Of a DNA stretch of 61,912 nucleotides, positions 11,035 to 20,648 are shown one piece after another; within the stretch, counting starts at the first letter, position 1, and each line of letters starts with the position of its first letter. A program made the translations under genes and the position numbers. Below the pieces are notes generated by a model. That model searched no databases. It saw nothing but the letters and a program-made list of their open reading frames with translations, and had not been told where the DNA came from. Origin of the DNA: an uncultured Alphaproteobacteria bacterium (GTDB taxonomy: Bacteria > Pseudomonadota > Alphaproteobacteria > RF32 > CAG-239); the NCBI GenBank assembly GCA_944392265.1, contig CALXWC010000008.1, positions 1-61,912 of the forward strand, written 5' to 3'.

Positions 11035-11709
11035 ATGGAAGTAAGAAGTATTGCAGCGTCTGATGTCAAAAATTTATTGACAACCTTGTTTTCAGACGAG
11101 ATTGAGGGTTTTCAGACACAAGACTTAGACGTTAGAATGTTGTTTAACATCACCTCAAGAGAGTATGCTCCGGCATATGTTTTGCCCGCACAAGCAAAGA
11201 ATGAGAAGAAATATCTGATTTATTCTCCGTTACAAATGCTTGTTAATGTCTGCGATGATTTGACATTCAAAGATGCTTTGACACAAAAAGATGTCTATCA
11301 TCAAGGATATTTGAACGCTTATGTTACAGAAGATGGCAAAGGCGGTGTCGGCATAAATCTTTTCTTGGATGAGTGTGAGGGAACTGTATGTAAGAGCAAA
11401 GAAAATGCCTTGGCGCTGATTAAGGCTAAAGTAGCGTTTACGCCTTCTTTGCAAGTGGATTTTTTCAAATTTCCGATTCAAGAGATTTATCCGTGTTTGA
11501 TTGGCAAGTCAATCTACTGGATGATGCCTCATAAAAACAATCTGTGTTTTTTGGTGAACGTTGCCAATTCGGAAGTGACATATCAATGCGTCCAAATTGA
11601 GTATATAACGTTTATTCAAGAAAAGGGATGCTATGAAAGTCAAAACCCTAAAAGCGGATTGAGTGAGAAGTACGATTTTGATGGAAATAAATTTTCTGCT
11701 TTAATGTAA
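11035..11709 (+). CDS. Unknown soluble protein
   Basis: 224 aa, no family recognised. It is acidic, has no signal peptide or membrane segment, and carries six scattered Cys. No Shine-Dalgarno is visible before the ATG at 11035 (upstream is T-rich), so the start is less certain. It is flanked by two hairpin terminators, so it is transcribed alone. Confidence 0.55.
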   Translation: MEVRSIAASDVKNLLTTLFSDEIEGFQTQDLDVRMLFNITSREYAPAYVLPAQAKNEKKYLIYSPLQMLVNVCDDLTFKDALTQKDVYHQGYLNAYVTEDGKGGVGINLFLDECEGTVCKSKENALALIKAKVAFTPSLQVDFFKFPIQEIYPCLIGKSIYWMMPHKNNLCFLVNVANSEVTYQCVQIEYITFIQEKGCYESQNPKSGLSEKYDFDGNKFSALM

Positions 11710-11778
11710 AACAATGTAACACAAACACATTATATAAAGTTTCCATGACAGCGAAAAGCAAGTTTAATTTATGAATGG

Positions 11779-11810
11779 AAAGAGGGCTGACGTGAGTCAC
11801 CCCTCTTTTT
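11779..11810. terminator. Bidirectional terminator between convergent genes
   Basis: Stem AAAGAGGG / CCCTCTTT with an inner TGAC/GTCA stem; T-run on the plus side and a weaker run on the minus side. It separates the 11035 gene from recG. Confidence 0.75.
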
Positions 11811-13888
11811 TATTGCTTATAGTTTTTAATTGCTTCATCTTGCTCAAAAAGATACAACAAATTGCGTAGAGCGTAACCTTTTGTAGAAGTTAAGTCCGGA
11901 TCTTGTTGAATGATAAGGCGCGCTTCTTTAGAAGCAGTTAAGAGCAAGCCTTTTTGCACGGATAAATCAGCTAGCTTGAAGGTGTTAAAACCGCTTTGCT
12001 TTGTTCCTAAAATCTCACCACCGCCTCGAATATCTAAATCTTCTTCGGCAATTTTGAATCCATCTTCGGTTTCTTTCATAATATTAAGCCTAGCACGAGA
12101 TGTCTCGCTCAACGGGTGCGCATATAACAAAATGCAGGTAGAGGCTTGAAAACCACGTTTAATTCGGCCTCTGAGTTGGTGCAGCTGAGCCAAACCAAAA
12201 CGCTCGGCATGCTCAATAATCATCACGGTTGCTTCCGGAACATTCACGCCAACCTCAATAACGGTTGTGGCTACCAAAAGAGAAATTTCTCCGGTTTTGA
12301 ATTTTTCCATAACCAAATCTTTTTGAGCTTCTTTCATCTTTCCATGAATAAGGCCAACTTTGTCACCAAAATATTTTTGCAAAGAAGAAAAACGCTCTTC
12401 TGCGGCTGCCAAATCAATTTTTTCAGATTCTTCAACCAAAGGACAAACCCAATAAGCTCTTGAGCCTTCATCAATTTTTCTTTTAAGGGCAGCTACAATA
12501 TCATGGATTTTTTCCACCGGCATAACTCTTGTGTCAACCGGCTGTCTGCCTTCTGGAACTTGATCAATTTTAGAATATTCCATATCCCCGTAAGAAGTTA
12601 ATAAAAGTGTTCTGGGGATAGGGGTGGCGGTCATAACCAAAATGTCGGTCAAATCTCCTTTGTTTGAAAAATTAAGTCTTTGATGCACGCCAAAACGGTG
12701 TTGTTCATCAATCACGGCAAATGCCAAGTCATGAAAAGCAACATTTTCTTGAAACAGAGCATGTGTTCCAACCAAAATGTCAATTTTGCCTAAAGCAAGA
12801 TCACTTAAGATTTCTTGGCGTTTTTTAGTTTTGGTTTTGCCGGTTAAGAGCTCACAACGAATATTAAGGCAAGAGCACCACTCTTGAAAGTTTTCCCAAT
12901 GTTGCTTAGCCAAAATTTCGGTCGGAGCCATTAAAGCAGCCTGAAATCCGCATTCAACTGCATTAAGCATGGCAATAAAAGCCACAACGGTTTTGCCGCA
13001 ACCAACATCTCCTTGTAAAAGGCGTAACATTTTGAAAGGAGCGGCTTGGTCTGTGAAAATCTCTTGCAAAACTTTTTCTTGAGCCTGTGTGAGTTTGAAA
13101 GGCAAATTTTCTAAAAATTTTTTTCTGAGCAAGCCATTGCCTTTGAGTTCTCTACCTTTTTGTTTTTTTATTTTTTGTCTGGCCAAAGCCAAGGTTAATT
13201 GGTTTGCCAAAAGCTCATCATAAGCCAAACGTTGTCTGGCATAAGAATTAGGATCAAGGTCGTTTAAACAAGAGGGGCGATGAGCCGCAAAAAGAGAATG
13301 TCCGAAGCTGTTCCAATTTTTTTCTTTGAGCAAATTTTCATCAATCCATTCCGGTAGTGCCGGAACGCGATTTAAGGCTTGAGAAATCCATTTATTAAGC
13401 ATTTTGTTGGAAATTCCCGCCGTAAGTGGATAAACAGGCTCCACCTTTTTAAGTGTTTCAATTTGTTCTGCCGGAAGAATATAATCTGGATGGCTCATTT
13501 GCAAGGAGCCGTTAAACTGTTCAACCTTACCGCTTATGGCAACCCATTTTCCAAGAGGCAAATTTTTTTGAATGGTTGAAGGATAAGCCTTAAAAAACAA
13601 TATGGTCATTTGCTCGGTCTCATCAGCCACAATCACTTTATAGGGCTGAGATTTTTTTTGCGGAGCAATATGTTCAATGACTTTGACTTTAAGCGTGGCC
13701 ACACGACCGGCAATAGCGTCACATACTTTTGGAGCAAAGCGTCTGTCTACAAAGTTTATCGGCAAATGAAAAATTAAATCTTTGGTTGAATGACAATCAA
13801 GATTTTTTAAAAGTTTTTGAGATTTTTCTCCCAGCCCGATGATAGAAGACAAGGGAGCAAACAAGGGAGACAAAATCGACGGACGCAT
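11810..13888 (-). CDS. recG: ATP-dependent DNA helicase RecG
   Basis: A 692-aa branch-migrating helicase that regresses stalled forks. An N-terminal wedge/OB domain is followed by Walker A GDVGCGKTVVA, the DEQHRFG box and helicase motifs TATPIPRT and QLRGRIKRG. I start it at the ATG at 13888 (MRPSILSPLF), the conserved N-terminus in this family; a TTG at 13903 would add five residues but has no better ribosome site. It is divergent from mfd, with 83 bp between the two start codons. Confidence 0.97.
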   Translation of the reverse strand: MRPSILSPLFAPLSSIIGLGEKSQKLLKNLDCHSTKDLIFHLPINFVDRRFAPKVCDAIAGRVATLKVKVIEHIAPQKKSQPYKVIVADETEQMTILFFKAYPSTIQKNLPLGKWVAISGKVEQFNGSLQMSHPDYILPAEQIETLKKVEPVYPLTAGISNKMLNKWISQALNRVPALPEWIDENLLKEKNWNSFGHSLFAAHRPSCLNDLDPNSYARQRLAYDELLANQLTLALARQKIKKQKGRELKGNGLLRKKFLENLPFKLTQAQEKVLQEIFTDQAAPFKMLRLLQGDVGCGKTVVAFIAMLNAVECGFQAALMAPTEILAKQHWENFQEWCSCLNIRCELLTGKTKTKKRQEILSDLALGKIDILVGTHALFQENVAFHDLAFAVIDEQHRFGVHQRLNFSNKGDLTDILVMTATPIPRTLLLTSYGDMEYSKIDQVPEGRQPVDTRVMPVEKIHDIVAALKRKIDEGSRAYWVCPLVEESEKIDLAAAEERFSSLQKYFGDKVGLIHGKMKEAQKDLVMEKFKTGEISLLVATTVIEVGVNVPEATVMIIEHAERFGLAQLHQLRGRIKRGFQASTCILLYAHPLSETSRARLNIMKETEDGFKIAEEDLDIRGGGEILGTKQSGFNTFKLADLSVQKGLLLTASKEARLIIQQDPDLTSTKGYALRNLLYLFEQDEAIKNYKQ

Positions 13889-13928
13889 TGTTATTTTCTT
13901 CAAAAAAATGTTGTACTTATAAACACAT

Positions 13929-13958
13929 TGTATATAGTTTATTTAGTTAAGTAAACAA
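13929..13958 (-). promoter_or_regulatory. Promoter of recG
   Basis: On the minus strand TTGTTT (13953-13958) and TATACA (13929-13934) are 18 bp apart, in the recG/mfd divergent gap. Pattern only. Confidence 0.45.
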
Positions 13959-13971
13959 TAGAATAAAAATA

Positions 13972-16900
13972 ATGCTCTACGATCTGAATAAAATAAATGC
14001 AAAGACTTTGGCTTCTGTTCCGGATGGATATGATGCCTTTTTGCTTGAAAAGTTTTTATGCGAACAAAATGGTGATATTTTGTATATCGTCAGTGATGGT
14101 TTTTCATTGGAAAAAACAGCTGAGTTTATCAAATATCTCAATCCTGATAGAGAGGTCTTAACCTTACCCTCATGGGATACGGTTCCTTATGACAGGGTTT
14201 CTCCAAACGTAAATGTTGTTTCCAAAAGAATTGAAACACTGACAAATCTGGCCTTAAATCCGCAAACAAAACAGCCAAGAATCATTATAGCCAGTATTGG
14301 TGTTGTGGTCCAAAAGCTGCCTCCGATGAAAGTTTTTCTTAATGCAGTGCGTGAAGTTAAGGTTGGTAATAAACTGAGTTTTAATGATTTTATTCATTAT
14401 GTATCTTTGAATGGATATAACCGTGTAGAGCAGGTTATTGAAGCCGGAGAATATGCCGTTAGAGGTGATATTATAGATATTTTTCCGGTTGGAACAAATC
14501 AGCCTTTGCGTATAGATTTATTTGATGACGAGGTTGAAAGAATCCGCACTTTTGATGCCATGAGTCAAAGAACAATCGGCGAGTTGAAATCTTATACCTT
14601 TCAGGTTATGAACGAAGTCTCCTTAAATGAGAACACGATTAAAACCTTCCGCCAAAAATACAGAGAGGCTTTTGGCGCTGCGTTTAAGGATGATGAAATT
14701 TATGCCGATATTTCAAACGGTGTAAAACATTTGGGTATGGAAAACTGGTTGCCGTTTTTTTATGAAGACCCGTTACCAAGCTTGTTTGATTATATTCCGC
14801 AAGCACACGTTATCATAGGGCGCAATGTTTCAGAGGCTCTTTTAGCAAAATCTGAAAGTATTGCCGATTATTATCAGGCGCGATTAGAGGCTTTGAATGT
14901 AAAATCCGTTAACGAAACAGACACATACAGACCGGTTCCGCCTGAGCAGATGTATTTGACCAAAGCGCAAATTGAGCAGATTTTAGATAAAAAGCATGCT
15001 ACTTGGTTCAGCGCCATGACCATGGTTGAAAGTGAAGATATTGCAGATATGGGCGTGCTTCCGGGGCGCAGTTTTGCTCAAGCAAAAAATGTCAATCTGG
15101 CGCAAGTTTATATGGAGCTTGATGATTATTTGAAAGAATATGCAAGCTTAAGAAGAGTAATTTGTTGTTATTCTGAAGGCTCCAGAGACAGAATCTTCAC
15201 ACTTATGAGTGAACATGGCATAAAAAATCTGTATTTTGGCAACTCTTGGCAACAGGTTTTGGCCTCAGATAAAAAACAAACAGCACTGATTGTTCTCAAT
15301 TTGGCGCATGGCTTTAGAGGTGATGGTCTGTGTTTTGTTTCAGAACAAGATATTTTGGGTGAAAGACAGCACCGTGTAACCAAGAAAAAAGCCAGCTCAA
15401 AAGACTTTATTGCCGATGTGGAATCTTTGAGCGTTGGGGAATTGGTTGTTCATATAGAGCATGGTATTGGTAAGTTTTTGGGGCTTGAAAATATTATGGC
15501 CGGCGGTGCACCGCACGATTGTCTCAAAATCTTATATGCCAATGACGCCAAATTATTTGTTCCGGTTGAAAATATTGATGTTTTGTCACGCTATGGCGTT
15601 GATGATGATAACATTGTCTTAGACACGCTGGGCGGTTTGGCTTGGCAGGCTAAAAAAGCCAAGGTAAAGCAAAAGATTAAGGATATTGCCGAAAAATTAA
15701 TCAAAATTGCAGCAGAAAGACATTTGAAAAAAGCCGAGAGCTTTATTCCTTCACAAGGAATGTATGATGAATTTTGCTCGCATTTCCCATATAGTGAGAC
15801 AGATGACCAACTTAATGCCATTCATGATGTTTTGCAAGATTTGGCTCAAACCGTTCCGATGGACAGATTGGTTTGCGGAGATGTCGGATTTGGCAAAACG
15901 GAAGTTGCCATCAGAGCCGCTTTTGCGGTTGCCGTGAGCGGGGCGCAGGTAGCTTTAATTGTGCCGACCACTTTGCTGGCCAGACAGCACTATATAAACT
16001 TCAAAAAAAGAATGGAAGGTTTTCCGGTCAGAGTAAAAATGTTATCTCGTTTGGTAACCCCGAAAGAAGCCGCCGAAACCAAAAAAGGTTTGGAGGAGGG
16101 CTCTGTTGAAATTGTTATCGGAACACATGCCTTACTTTCAAAAGACATTAAGTTCTGTAATTTGGGCTTGTTGATTATTGACGAAGAGCAACACTTTGGC
16201 GTGGCACATAAAGAAAAATTAAAATCAATAAAATCAGATGTCCATGTTTTGACCATGACGGCAACTCCGATTCCAAGAACATTACAGCTTTCTTTAACCG
16301 GAGTTAAGCAATTAAGCTTAATTGCCACCCCGCCGGTAGACAGATTGGCCGCGCGCACATTTGTTATGCCTTTTGATAAGGTTATGATAAAAGAGGCCAT
16401 TTACAGAGAAAAATTCAGACATGGTCAAACATTTTTTGTTTGTCCTCGTGTGTCAGATATCTTTGGTGTGGAAAAAGAGTTAAGAGAACTTGTGCCAGAT
16501 GTAAAGATATTGGTGGCACATGGTCAAATGCCGGTTAAACAGCTTGAAGCCGTGATGAATGATTTTGCTGACGGTAAGGCAGACTTGTTGCTCTCCACGA
16601 CAATTATTGAATCAGGTATTGATATGCCAAGCGTAAATACCATGATTGTGCACCGAGCAGATATGTTTGGATTGGCGCAGTTATATCAATTAAAAGGCCG
16701 TGTGGGTAGGGGTAAAGTCAGAGGCTATTGTTACTTTACCGTACCAAAGCAAAAAGCCTTAAAACCGATTGCGGAAAGAAGATTAAACATCTTGCAAGCG
16801 TTAGATAGCTTGGGGGCAGGTTTTTCTTTGGCAAGCCACGATATGGATATCAGAGGTTCAGGAAATATATTGGGTGAAGAACAATCAGGCCATATTAAAG

Positions 16901-17451
16901 ATGTGGGTATTGCTTTGTACCAACATATGTTGGAAGAAGAAATCATGCGCTTAAAAGCTCAAGGCAGCGACAAAGAAGTTGCATCAGCAGAGTTGAGTGA
17001 TTGGGCACCGCAAATCAGCACGGGTATTCCGATTATGATACCCGAAAATTATGTCAGAGATTTAGGCGTGAGATTGGGCTTGTATAAACGTATTGGTGAT
17101 ATTCAAGACAAAGAAGGCCTGATTGATATGAGAGAAGAACTCATCGATAGATTTGGTCCAATTCCGACAGAAGTTGAAAACTTGTTAAAGACCATAGAAA
17201 TCAAGCAACTTTGCCGTAAGGCCAATATTGAAAAGATTGAAGCCGGTGCTAAAGGCATTTTGATTAGCTTGCGCAATAATAAGTTTGCCAAACCAGAAAA
17301 GCTGATAGACTTTATCTCCAGACAGTTTGGCGCAATCAAGATTAGACCGGACCAAAAACTCTTTATTGAGAAAAATCTGGAAAATTATGCCCAAAGAATA
17401 GAAACAATATTAAATTATGTAAATAAGCTAAATAAACTGTTAGAGGACTAA
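13972..17451 (+). CDS. mfd: Transcription-repair coupling factor Mfd
   Basis: A 1159-aa translocase that removes RNA polymerase stalled at lesions and recruits UvrA. A UvrB-like N-terminal module is followed by the RNA-polymerase-interacting domain (about 480-540, SVGELVVHIEHGIGKFLGLE) and a RecG-like motor with Walker A GDVGFGKTEVA near residue 636 and DEEQHFG near 736. The TRCF C-terminal domain is present (IPENYVRDLGVRLGLYKRIG). Full length for the family. The stop is directly followed by the next start codon, so the downstream gene is coupled. Confidence 0.98.
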   Translation: MLYDLNKINAKTLASVPDGYDAFLLEKFLCEQNGDILYIVSDGFSLEKTAEFIKYLNPDREVLTLPSWDTVPYDRVSPNVNVVSKRIETLTNLALNPQTKQPRIIIASIGVVVQKLPPMKVFLNAVREVKVGNKLSFNDFIHYVSLNGYNRVEQVIEAGEYAVRGDIIDIFPVGTNQPLRIDLFDDEVERIRTFDAMSQRTIGELKSYTFQVMNEVSLNENTIKTFRQKYREAFGAAFKDDEIYADISNGVKHLGMENWLPFFYEDPLPSLFDYIPQAHVIIGRNVSEALLAKSESIADYYQARLEALNVKSVNETDTYRPVPPEQMYLTKAQIEQILDKKHATWFSAMTMVESEDIADMGVLPGRSFAQAKNVNLAQVYMELDDYLKEYASLRRVICCYSEGSRDRIFTLMSEHGIKNLYFGNSWQQVLASDKKQTALIVLNLAHGFRGDGLCFVSEQDILGERQHRVTKKKASSKDFIADVESLSVGELVVHIEHGIGKFLGLENIMAGGAPHDCLKILYANDAKLFVPVENIDVLSRYGVDDDNIVLDTLGGLAWQAKKAKVKQKIKDIAEKLIKIAAERHLKKAESFIPSQGMYDEFCSHFPYSETDDQLNAIHDVLQDLAQTVPMDRLVCGDVGFGKTEVAIRAAFAVAVSGAQVALIVPTTLLARQHYINFKKRMEGFPVRVKMLSRLVTPKEAAETKKGLEEGSVEIVIGTHALLSKDIKFCNLGLLIIDEEQHFGVAHKEKLKSIKSDVHVLTMTATPIPRTLQLSLTGVKQLSLIATPPVDRLAARTFVMPFDKVMIKEAIYREKFRHGQTFFVCPRVSDIFGVEKELRELVPDVKILVAHGQMPVKQLEAVMNDFADGKADLLLSTTIIESGIDMPSVNTMIVHRADMFGLAQLYQLKGRVGRGKVRGYCYFTVPKQKALKPIAERRLNILQALDSLGAGFSLASHDMDIRGSGNILGEEQSGHIKDVGIALYQHMLEEEIMRLKAQGSDKEVASAELSDWAPQISTGIPIMIPENYVRDLGVRLGLYKRIGDIQDKEGLIDMREELIDRFGPIPTEVENLLKTIEIKQLCRKANIEKIEAGAKGILISLRNNKFAKPEKLIDFISRQFGAIKIRPDQKLFIEKNLENYAQRIETILNYVNKLNKLLED

Positions 17452-18102
17452 ATGCCGGATACAAAATTTTATAATTTAATGGTTCGATTTGTAGATTCCT
17501 CAGAGATAAAAGAAGCTAATGTCGCCTTGAAAAAAATATGGGAACAAGGTGACAATATAATGCTTGATTTATATTTTTATCAAAACAAAAAGTCTAAAGT
17601 AATTGATGGTGCATTTATCCGTAGTATTCAAGATTTGAATACGGAAAAAGAATATCTTTCGGCAAGAGAGCTGATGCTTGACTATATCAGGCACAAGTAT
17701 CAAACGCAAAAAAAAGAAAAATTCGGTGCAAAATTAAAGCCGTTTAATGAAATTAAAGATGATATAATCATTTTGCTCTATATTGCCAAAGTGGTGGATT
17801 ATTATTCTGAAATGAAAAAAAATTCCATCATTGATTATATTCAAAAATATTATGAAAATAAGGTCATCACCTCTCAGTTTATAGAGGGACATCTTCAAGA
17901 GGTCAATCCTGATAGAGATGATTTTTATGAGGCGTTAGAGCATTTGAGTAAGAAGACACCCGAAGATGTTGAGGCTTTGGTGCAAGAGGTGGTTAAAGTT
18001 TGTGTTTGTGACGGCTTTTTAGCCTATGAAGAAAAGGTTTGTATTGCAGAGATTTTACAAACTTTAAGATTGCAAGGTGTTGAACCAGATGTCGGATTAT
18101 AA
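17452..18102 (+). CDS. TerB-like domain protein coupled to mfd
   Basis: 216 aa. The C-terminal 60 residues (CVCDGFLAYEEKVCIAEIL) resemble the TerB/DnaJ-associated helical domain, in which an acidic D-G-x2-x3-E pattern may bind metal; the N-terminal 150 residues are not recognised. The ATG follows the mfd stop with no gap and the GAGG ribosome site lies inside the mfd end, so its expression depends on mfd. A role alongside Mfd is only suggested by this coupling. Confidence 0.6.
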   Translation: MPDTKFYNLMVRFVDSSEIKEANVALKKIWEQGDNIMLDLYFYQNKKSKVIDGAFIRSIQDLNTEKEYLSARELMLDYIRHKYQTQKKEKFGAKLKPFNEIKDDIIILLYIAKVVDYYSEMKKNSIIDYIQKYYENKVITSQFIEGHLQEVNPDRDDFYEALEHLSKKTPEDVEALVQEVVKVCVCDGFLAYEEKVCIAEILQTLRLQGVEPDVGL

Positions 18103-18132
18103 AAAAGGCTTCGTAAAGAAGCCTTTTTTTTT
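18101..18132. terminator. Bidirectional terminator
   Basis: Stem AAAAAAGGCTTC / GAAGCCTTTTTT with loop GTAAA and T-runs both ways, shared by the mfd unit and the convergent bamE gene. Confidence 0.85.
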
Positions 18133-18592
18133 ATAAGTTTTGTGGATTAGATATTGGGAACGGAGAATATCCGCCGACGCCGCCAAAGAATTTTTCAAAG
18201 AAGCCCGGAGTGTGTCCCATAGATTTTGTGGCATCCGTGCTGACAGAAATTTCTTTACCGTTCTTTTTGGTCAAACGTTGCATGTTTTCAACCTTACCGT
18301 CTTGACTAAACTCAATAGTCAAAATATCGCGGCTGACTTCTTTAGGTTCCATGAAAGCCACGCGCTTAATTTCCGAAGACATATATATCCAAGTATTTTG
18401 GTCAAGAGAAACCACGGAAGAGGGCGCTCCGATAATGTTGATAACCTCTTGCTTGGTGTTGCCTTGTCTGATTTGAGAAATACGCTCGTCTGAGGGCATA
18501 TTGCCGTTGTTTGAAACAAACATATCAGAAGAGCAGGCGCTGGCAAACATAACACACAAGCCGCAAATAAAACAGATTTTGTTTATTGACAT
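18131..18592 (-). CDS. bamE: Outer membrane assembly lipoprotein BamE (SmpA/OmlA)
   Basis: 153 aa with a lipoprotein signal ending FASAC (Cys20). The conserved SmpA/OmlA motif is ISQIRQGNTKQEVINIIGAP. BamE is the small subunit of the BAM machine that folds outer membrane beta-barrels, so the product is expected to be anchored to the inner face of the outer membrane. The C-terminal 50 residues are variable and Gly/Phe-rich. It is divergent from the yceD-rpmF block, a common alphaproteobacterial arrangement. Confidence 0.88.
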   Translation of the reverse strand: MSINKICFICGLCVMFASACSSDMFVSNNGNMPSDERISQIRQGNTKQEVINIIGAPSSVVSLDQNTWIYMSSEIKRVAFMEPKEVSRDILTIEFSQDGKVENMQRLTKKNGKEISVSTDATKSMGHTPGFFEKFFGGVGGYSPFPISNPQNL

Positions 18593-18656
18593 CTTTATAT
18601 CCTTACGATTATATCATATCAAACATACGAAAGTTTATAACATAGGGAAAAAATTA

Positions 18657-19175
18657 ATGCAAAATCTTTTTTCTTATCCGCTTGTTGTGGATGAATTAAG
18701 TGCTTCTGAAAAAAAATATCATATTCATGCTAATGAAGAAGAATTAAAATATTTACAAGAAGTATTTAAGGTTGAGAGTGTCCGTTCCTTTTCGGCAGAA
18801 ATATTCTTAAAATATAAAAAGAAAGAACACAGATTAGATGTCTGGGGAAAAGTTGATGCCGAGTTTGAATTAAAAAGCGTAATAAGCTTGGAGAATTTTT
18901 ATAAGACATATACACCAGAGTTTTCAATTTATTTTGATACACAAGCCACACCGCAAGATTTAAGAGATTTTGACTTTGATATTTATGATGATGAGCCATA
19001 TCTTTTAACAGACGGAAAAATAGATTTATGCCAAATTGCCATTGAGCAAGTGGCGCTTGTGATGGATGATAATCCGAGAAAAGAAGGCGAAGTTTTTGTT
19101 TTCAAATCTGAGTTTTCAGATGAAGATACCGAGAGCTTAAATCCATTTAGCGTGCTTAAAAAGCTAAAAAAATAA
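18657..19175 (+). CDS. YceD/DUF177 family protein
   Basis: 172 aa from the ATG at 18657 (MQNLFSYPLVVDEL). An earlier in-frame ATG at 18501 overlaps bamE and would add 52 unconserved residues. The DUF177 traits are an acidic protein with two conserved C-terminal parts, including DLCQIAIEQVALVM and a DNPRKEG-like segment. The family is linked to 23S rRNA accumulation and almost always precedes rpmF, as here (182 bp ahead). Confidence 0.8.
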   Translation: MQNLFSYPLVVDELSASEKKYHIHANEEELKYLQEVFKVESVRSFSAEIFLKYKKKEHRLDVWGKVDAEFELKSVISLENFYKTYTPEFSIYFDTQATPQDLRDFDFDIYDDEPYLLTDGKIDLCQIAIEQVALVMDDNPRKEGEVFVFKSEFSDEDTESLNPFSVLKKLKK

Positions 19176-19285
19176 GAATTCGGAGCAAAAATAAAGTATA
19201 AAGCGCAAGTTAAGATAAAAAAAGACTTGCCAAATGCAAAATTATTATATAAAACGACATTCAGTTCAAAAAGCCAATTTTATTA

Positions 19286-19312
19286 GTTGATTTAAAAGAC
19301 TAAATGGTATAA
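19286..19312 (+). promoter_or_regulatory. Extended -10 promoter of rpmF
   Basis: TGGTATAAT at 19304-19312 is a perfect extended -10; a -35-like TTGATT lies at 19286-19291 (15-bp spacer). Sits 45 bases before the rpmF start. Confidence 0.65.
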
Positions 19313-19357
19313 TAATGGCTTTGAAGTGTAATTAACTAGAATAAAGAGTATAAGAAA

Positions 19358-19549
19358 ATGGCTACACCAAAGAAGAAAACAACACCGTCACGTCGCAATA
19401 TGCGCCGTTCTCATGATGCTTTGAAACCAAATTCATACATGGAATGCCCAAATTGCGGTGAGTTGAAAAGACCGCACAGTGTTTGCCCGTCTTGTGGACA
19501 ATACGATGGTCGTGAAGTTGTTGCAAAAAAAGCAGCTTCTGAAGAATAA
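19358..19549 (+). CDS. rpmF: 50S ribosomal protein L32 (bL32)
   Basis: A 63-aa basic protein beginning [20 protein letters not shown], the bL32 signature. It carries a four-Cys zinc ribbon (CPNCGELKR then CPSCGQ). Placed before plsX and fabH, as in many bacteria, linking ribosome and membrane lipid synthesis. Confidence 0.97.
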   Translation: MATPKKKTTPSRRNMRRSHDALKPNSYMECPNCGELKRPHSVCPSCGQYDGREVVAKKAASEE

Positions 19550-19586
19550 TTAAATCTAAAAGACAATATATATTGTCTCAATTTGT

Positions 19587-20648
19587 ATGGAGCAGGTTTT
19601 GTCAAGTAATCTGGTCATATCAATAGACGCAATGGGGGGAGATAATTCCCCCAGAGTCGTCATAGAAGGACTTGCAATCGCGGTTAAAAAGAACCCAGAT
19701 GTAAGGTTTTTATTGTTCGGTGATGAAACTAAGGTTTCTCCTATCCTTGCAGAATTTCCTATTCTAAAAGACAAGTGCGAACTTCGTCATGCAACCGAGA
19801 TGGTTCATAATGAAGACAAGCCATCACAGGTGATTCGTAATAAGAACACCAGTATGTACATGGCTATTGACGCCGTCAGAAAAGGAGAGGCTAAAGCTGT
19901 TGTTTCTGCAGGAAACACCGGTGCTTTAATGGCAATTTCTAAAATTGTATTAAGAACAATCACCAAAATACATCGTCCGGCAATTGTAAGTATTATGCCG
20001 CACAGAACCGGTAAATATGTGATGCTTGATTTGGGCGCCAACACAGAGTGTGACGCAATCAACTTGGCAGAATTTGCTTTAATGGGCGATATTTTGGCAA
20101 GACATGCCTTGAATATTGAAAAGCCTCGCGTTGCTTTGCTTAACATTGGCGCAGAGGAAATGAAAGGCAAAGAAGAGATTCGCCAAGCCGCCAAAATCAT
20201 CAAACATTCTCATATGAATATTGATTTTATCGGTTATATTGAGCCGCATGAAATGTCTAACGGTATTGCTGATGTCGTAGTTGCAGATGGTTTTACCGGA
20301 AACATTGCACTCAAATCGGTAGAAGGAACGGCAAAATTGGTTGTTCGCTTGTTAAAAGACGCAATCAAAAGCTCTATCTTGGCAAAATTTGGCTTGCCTT
20401 TCATGCTAGGCGTTATGCTGAAGGTTAAAAAGACCATGGATCCGCGTTTGTATAACGGGGCTATGATGGTTGGCTTAAATGGCTTAACCGTAAAAAGTCA
20501 TGGCGGAACCGATGCATTAGGATTTTCCGTTGCAGTCGGAAATGCGGCAAGATTGGTCAGACAAGATTTTGTTGCCACCATCAAATCTGAAGTTGAAAAA
20601 GTTGATTTAGACGAATTATCACAGGAAGTATTTTATGACATGTATTAG
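19587..20648 (+). CDS. plsX: Phosphate acyltransferase PlsX
   Basis: 353 aa. It converts acyl-ACP to acyl-phosphate for PlsY, the first step of phospholipid synthesis. Conserved words: ISIDAMGGDNSP near the N-terminus, SAGNTGALMA, and DGFTGNIALKSVEG. The last 14 bases overlap the fabH start, so the two are coupled. Confidence 0.97.
   Translation: MEQVLSSNLVISIDAMGGDNSPRVVIEGLAIAVKKNPDVRFLLFGDETKVSPILAEFPILKDKCELRHATEMVHNEDKPSQVIRNKNTSMYMAIDAVRKGEAKAVVSAGNTGALMAISKIVLRTITKIHRPAIVSIMPHRTGKYVMLDLGANTECDAINLAEFALMGDILARHALNIEKPRVALLNIGAEEMKGKEEIRQAAKIIKHSHMNIDFIGYIEPHEMSNGIADVVVADGFTGNIALKSVEGTAKLVVRLLKDAIKSSILAKFGLPFMLGVMLKVKKTMDPRLYNGAMMVGLNGLTVKSHGGTDALGFSVAVGNAARLVRQDFVATIKSEVEKVDLDELSQEVFYDMY

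Noticed and set aside
18608..18613. Minus-strand extended -10 TATAAT before bamE
   Set aside because: The implied start lies within the bamE ribosome site, leaving no usable leader; kept out of the feature list.
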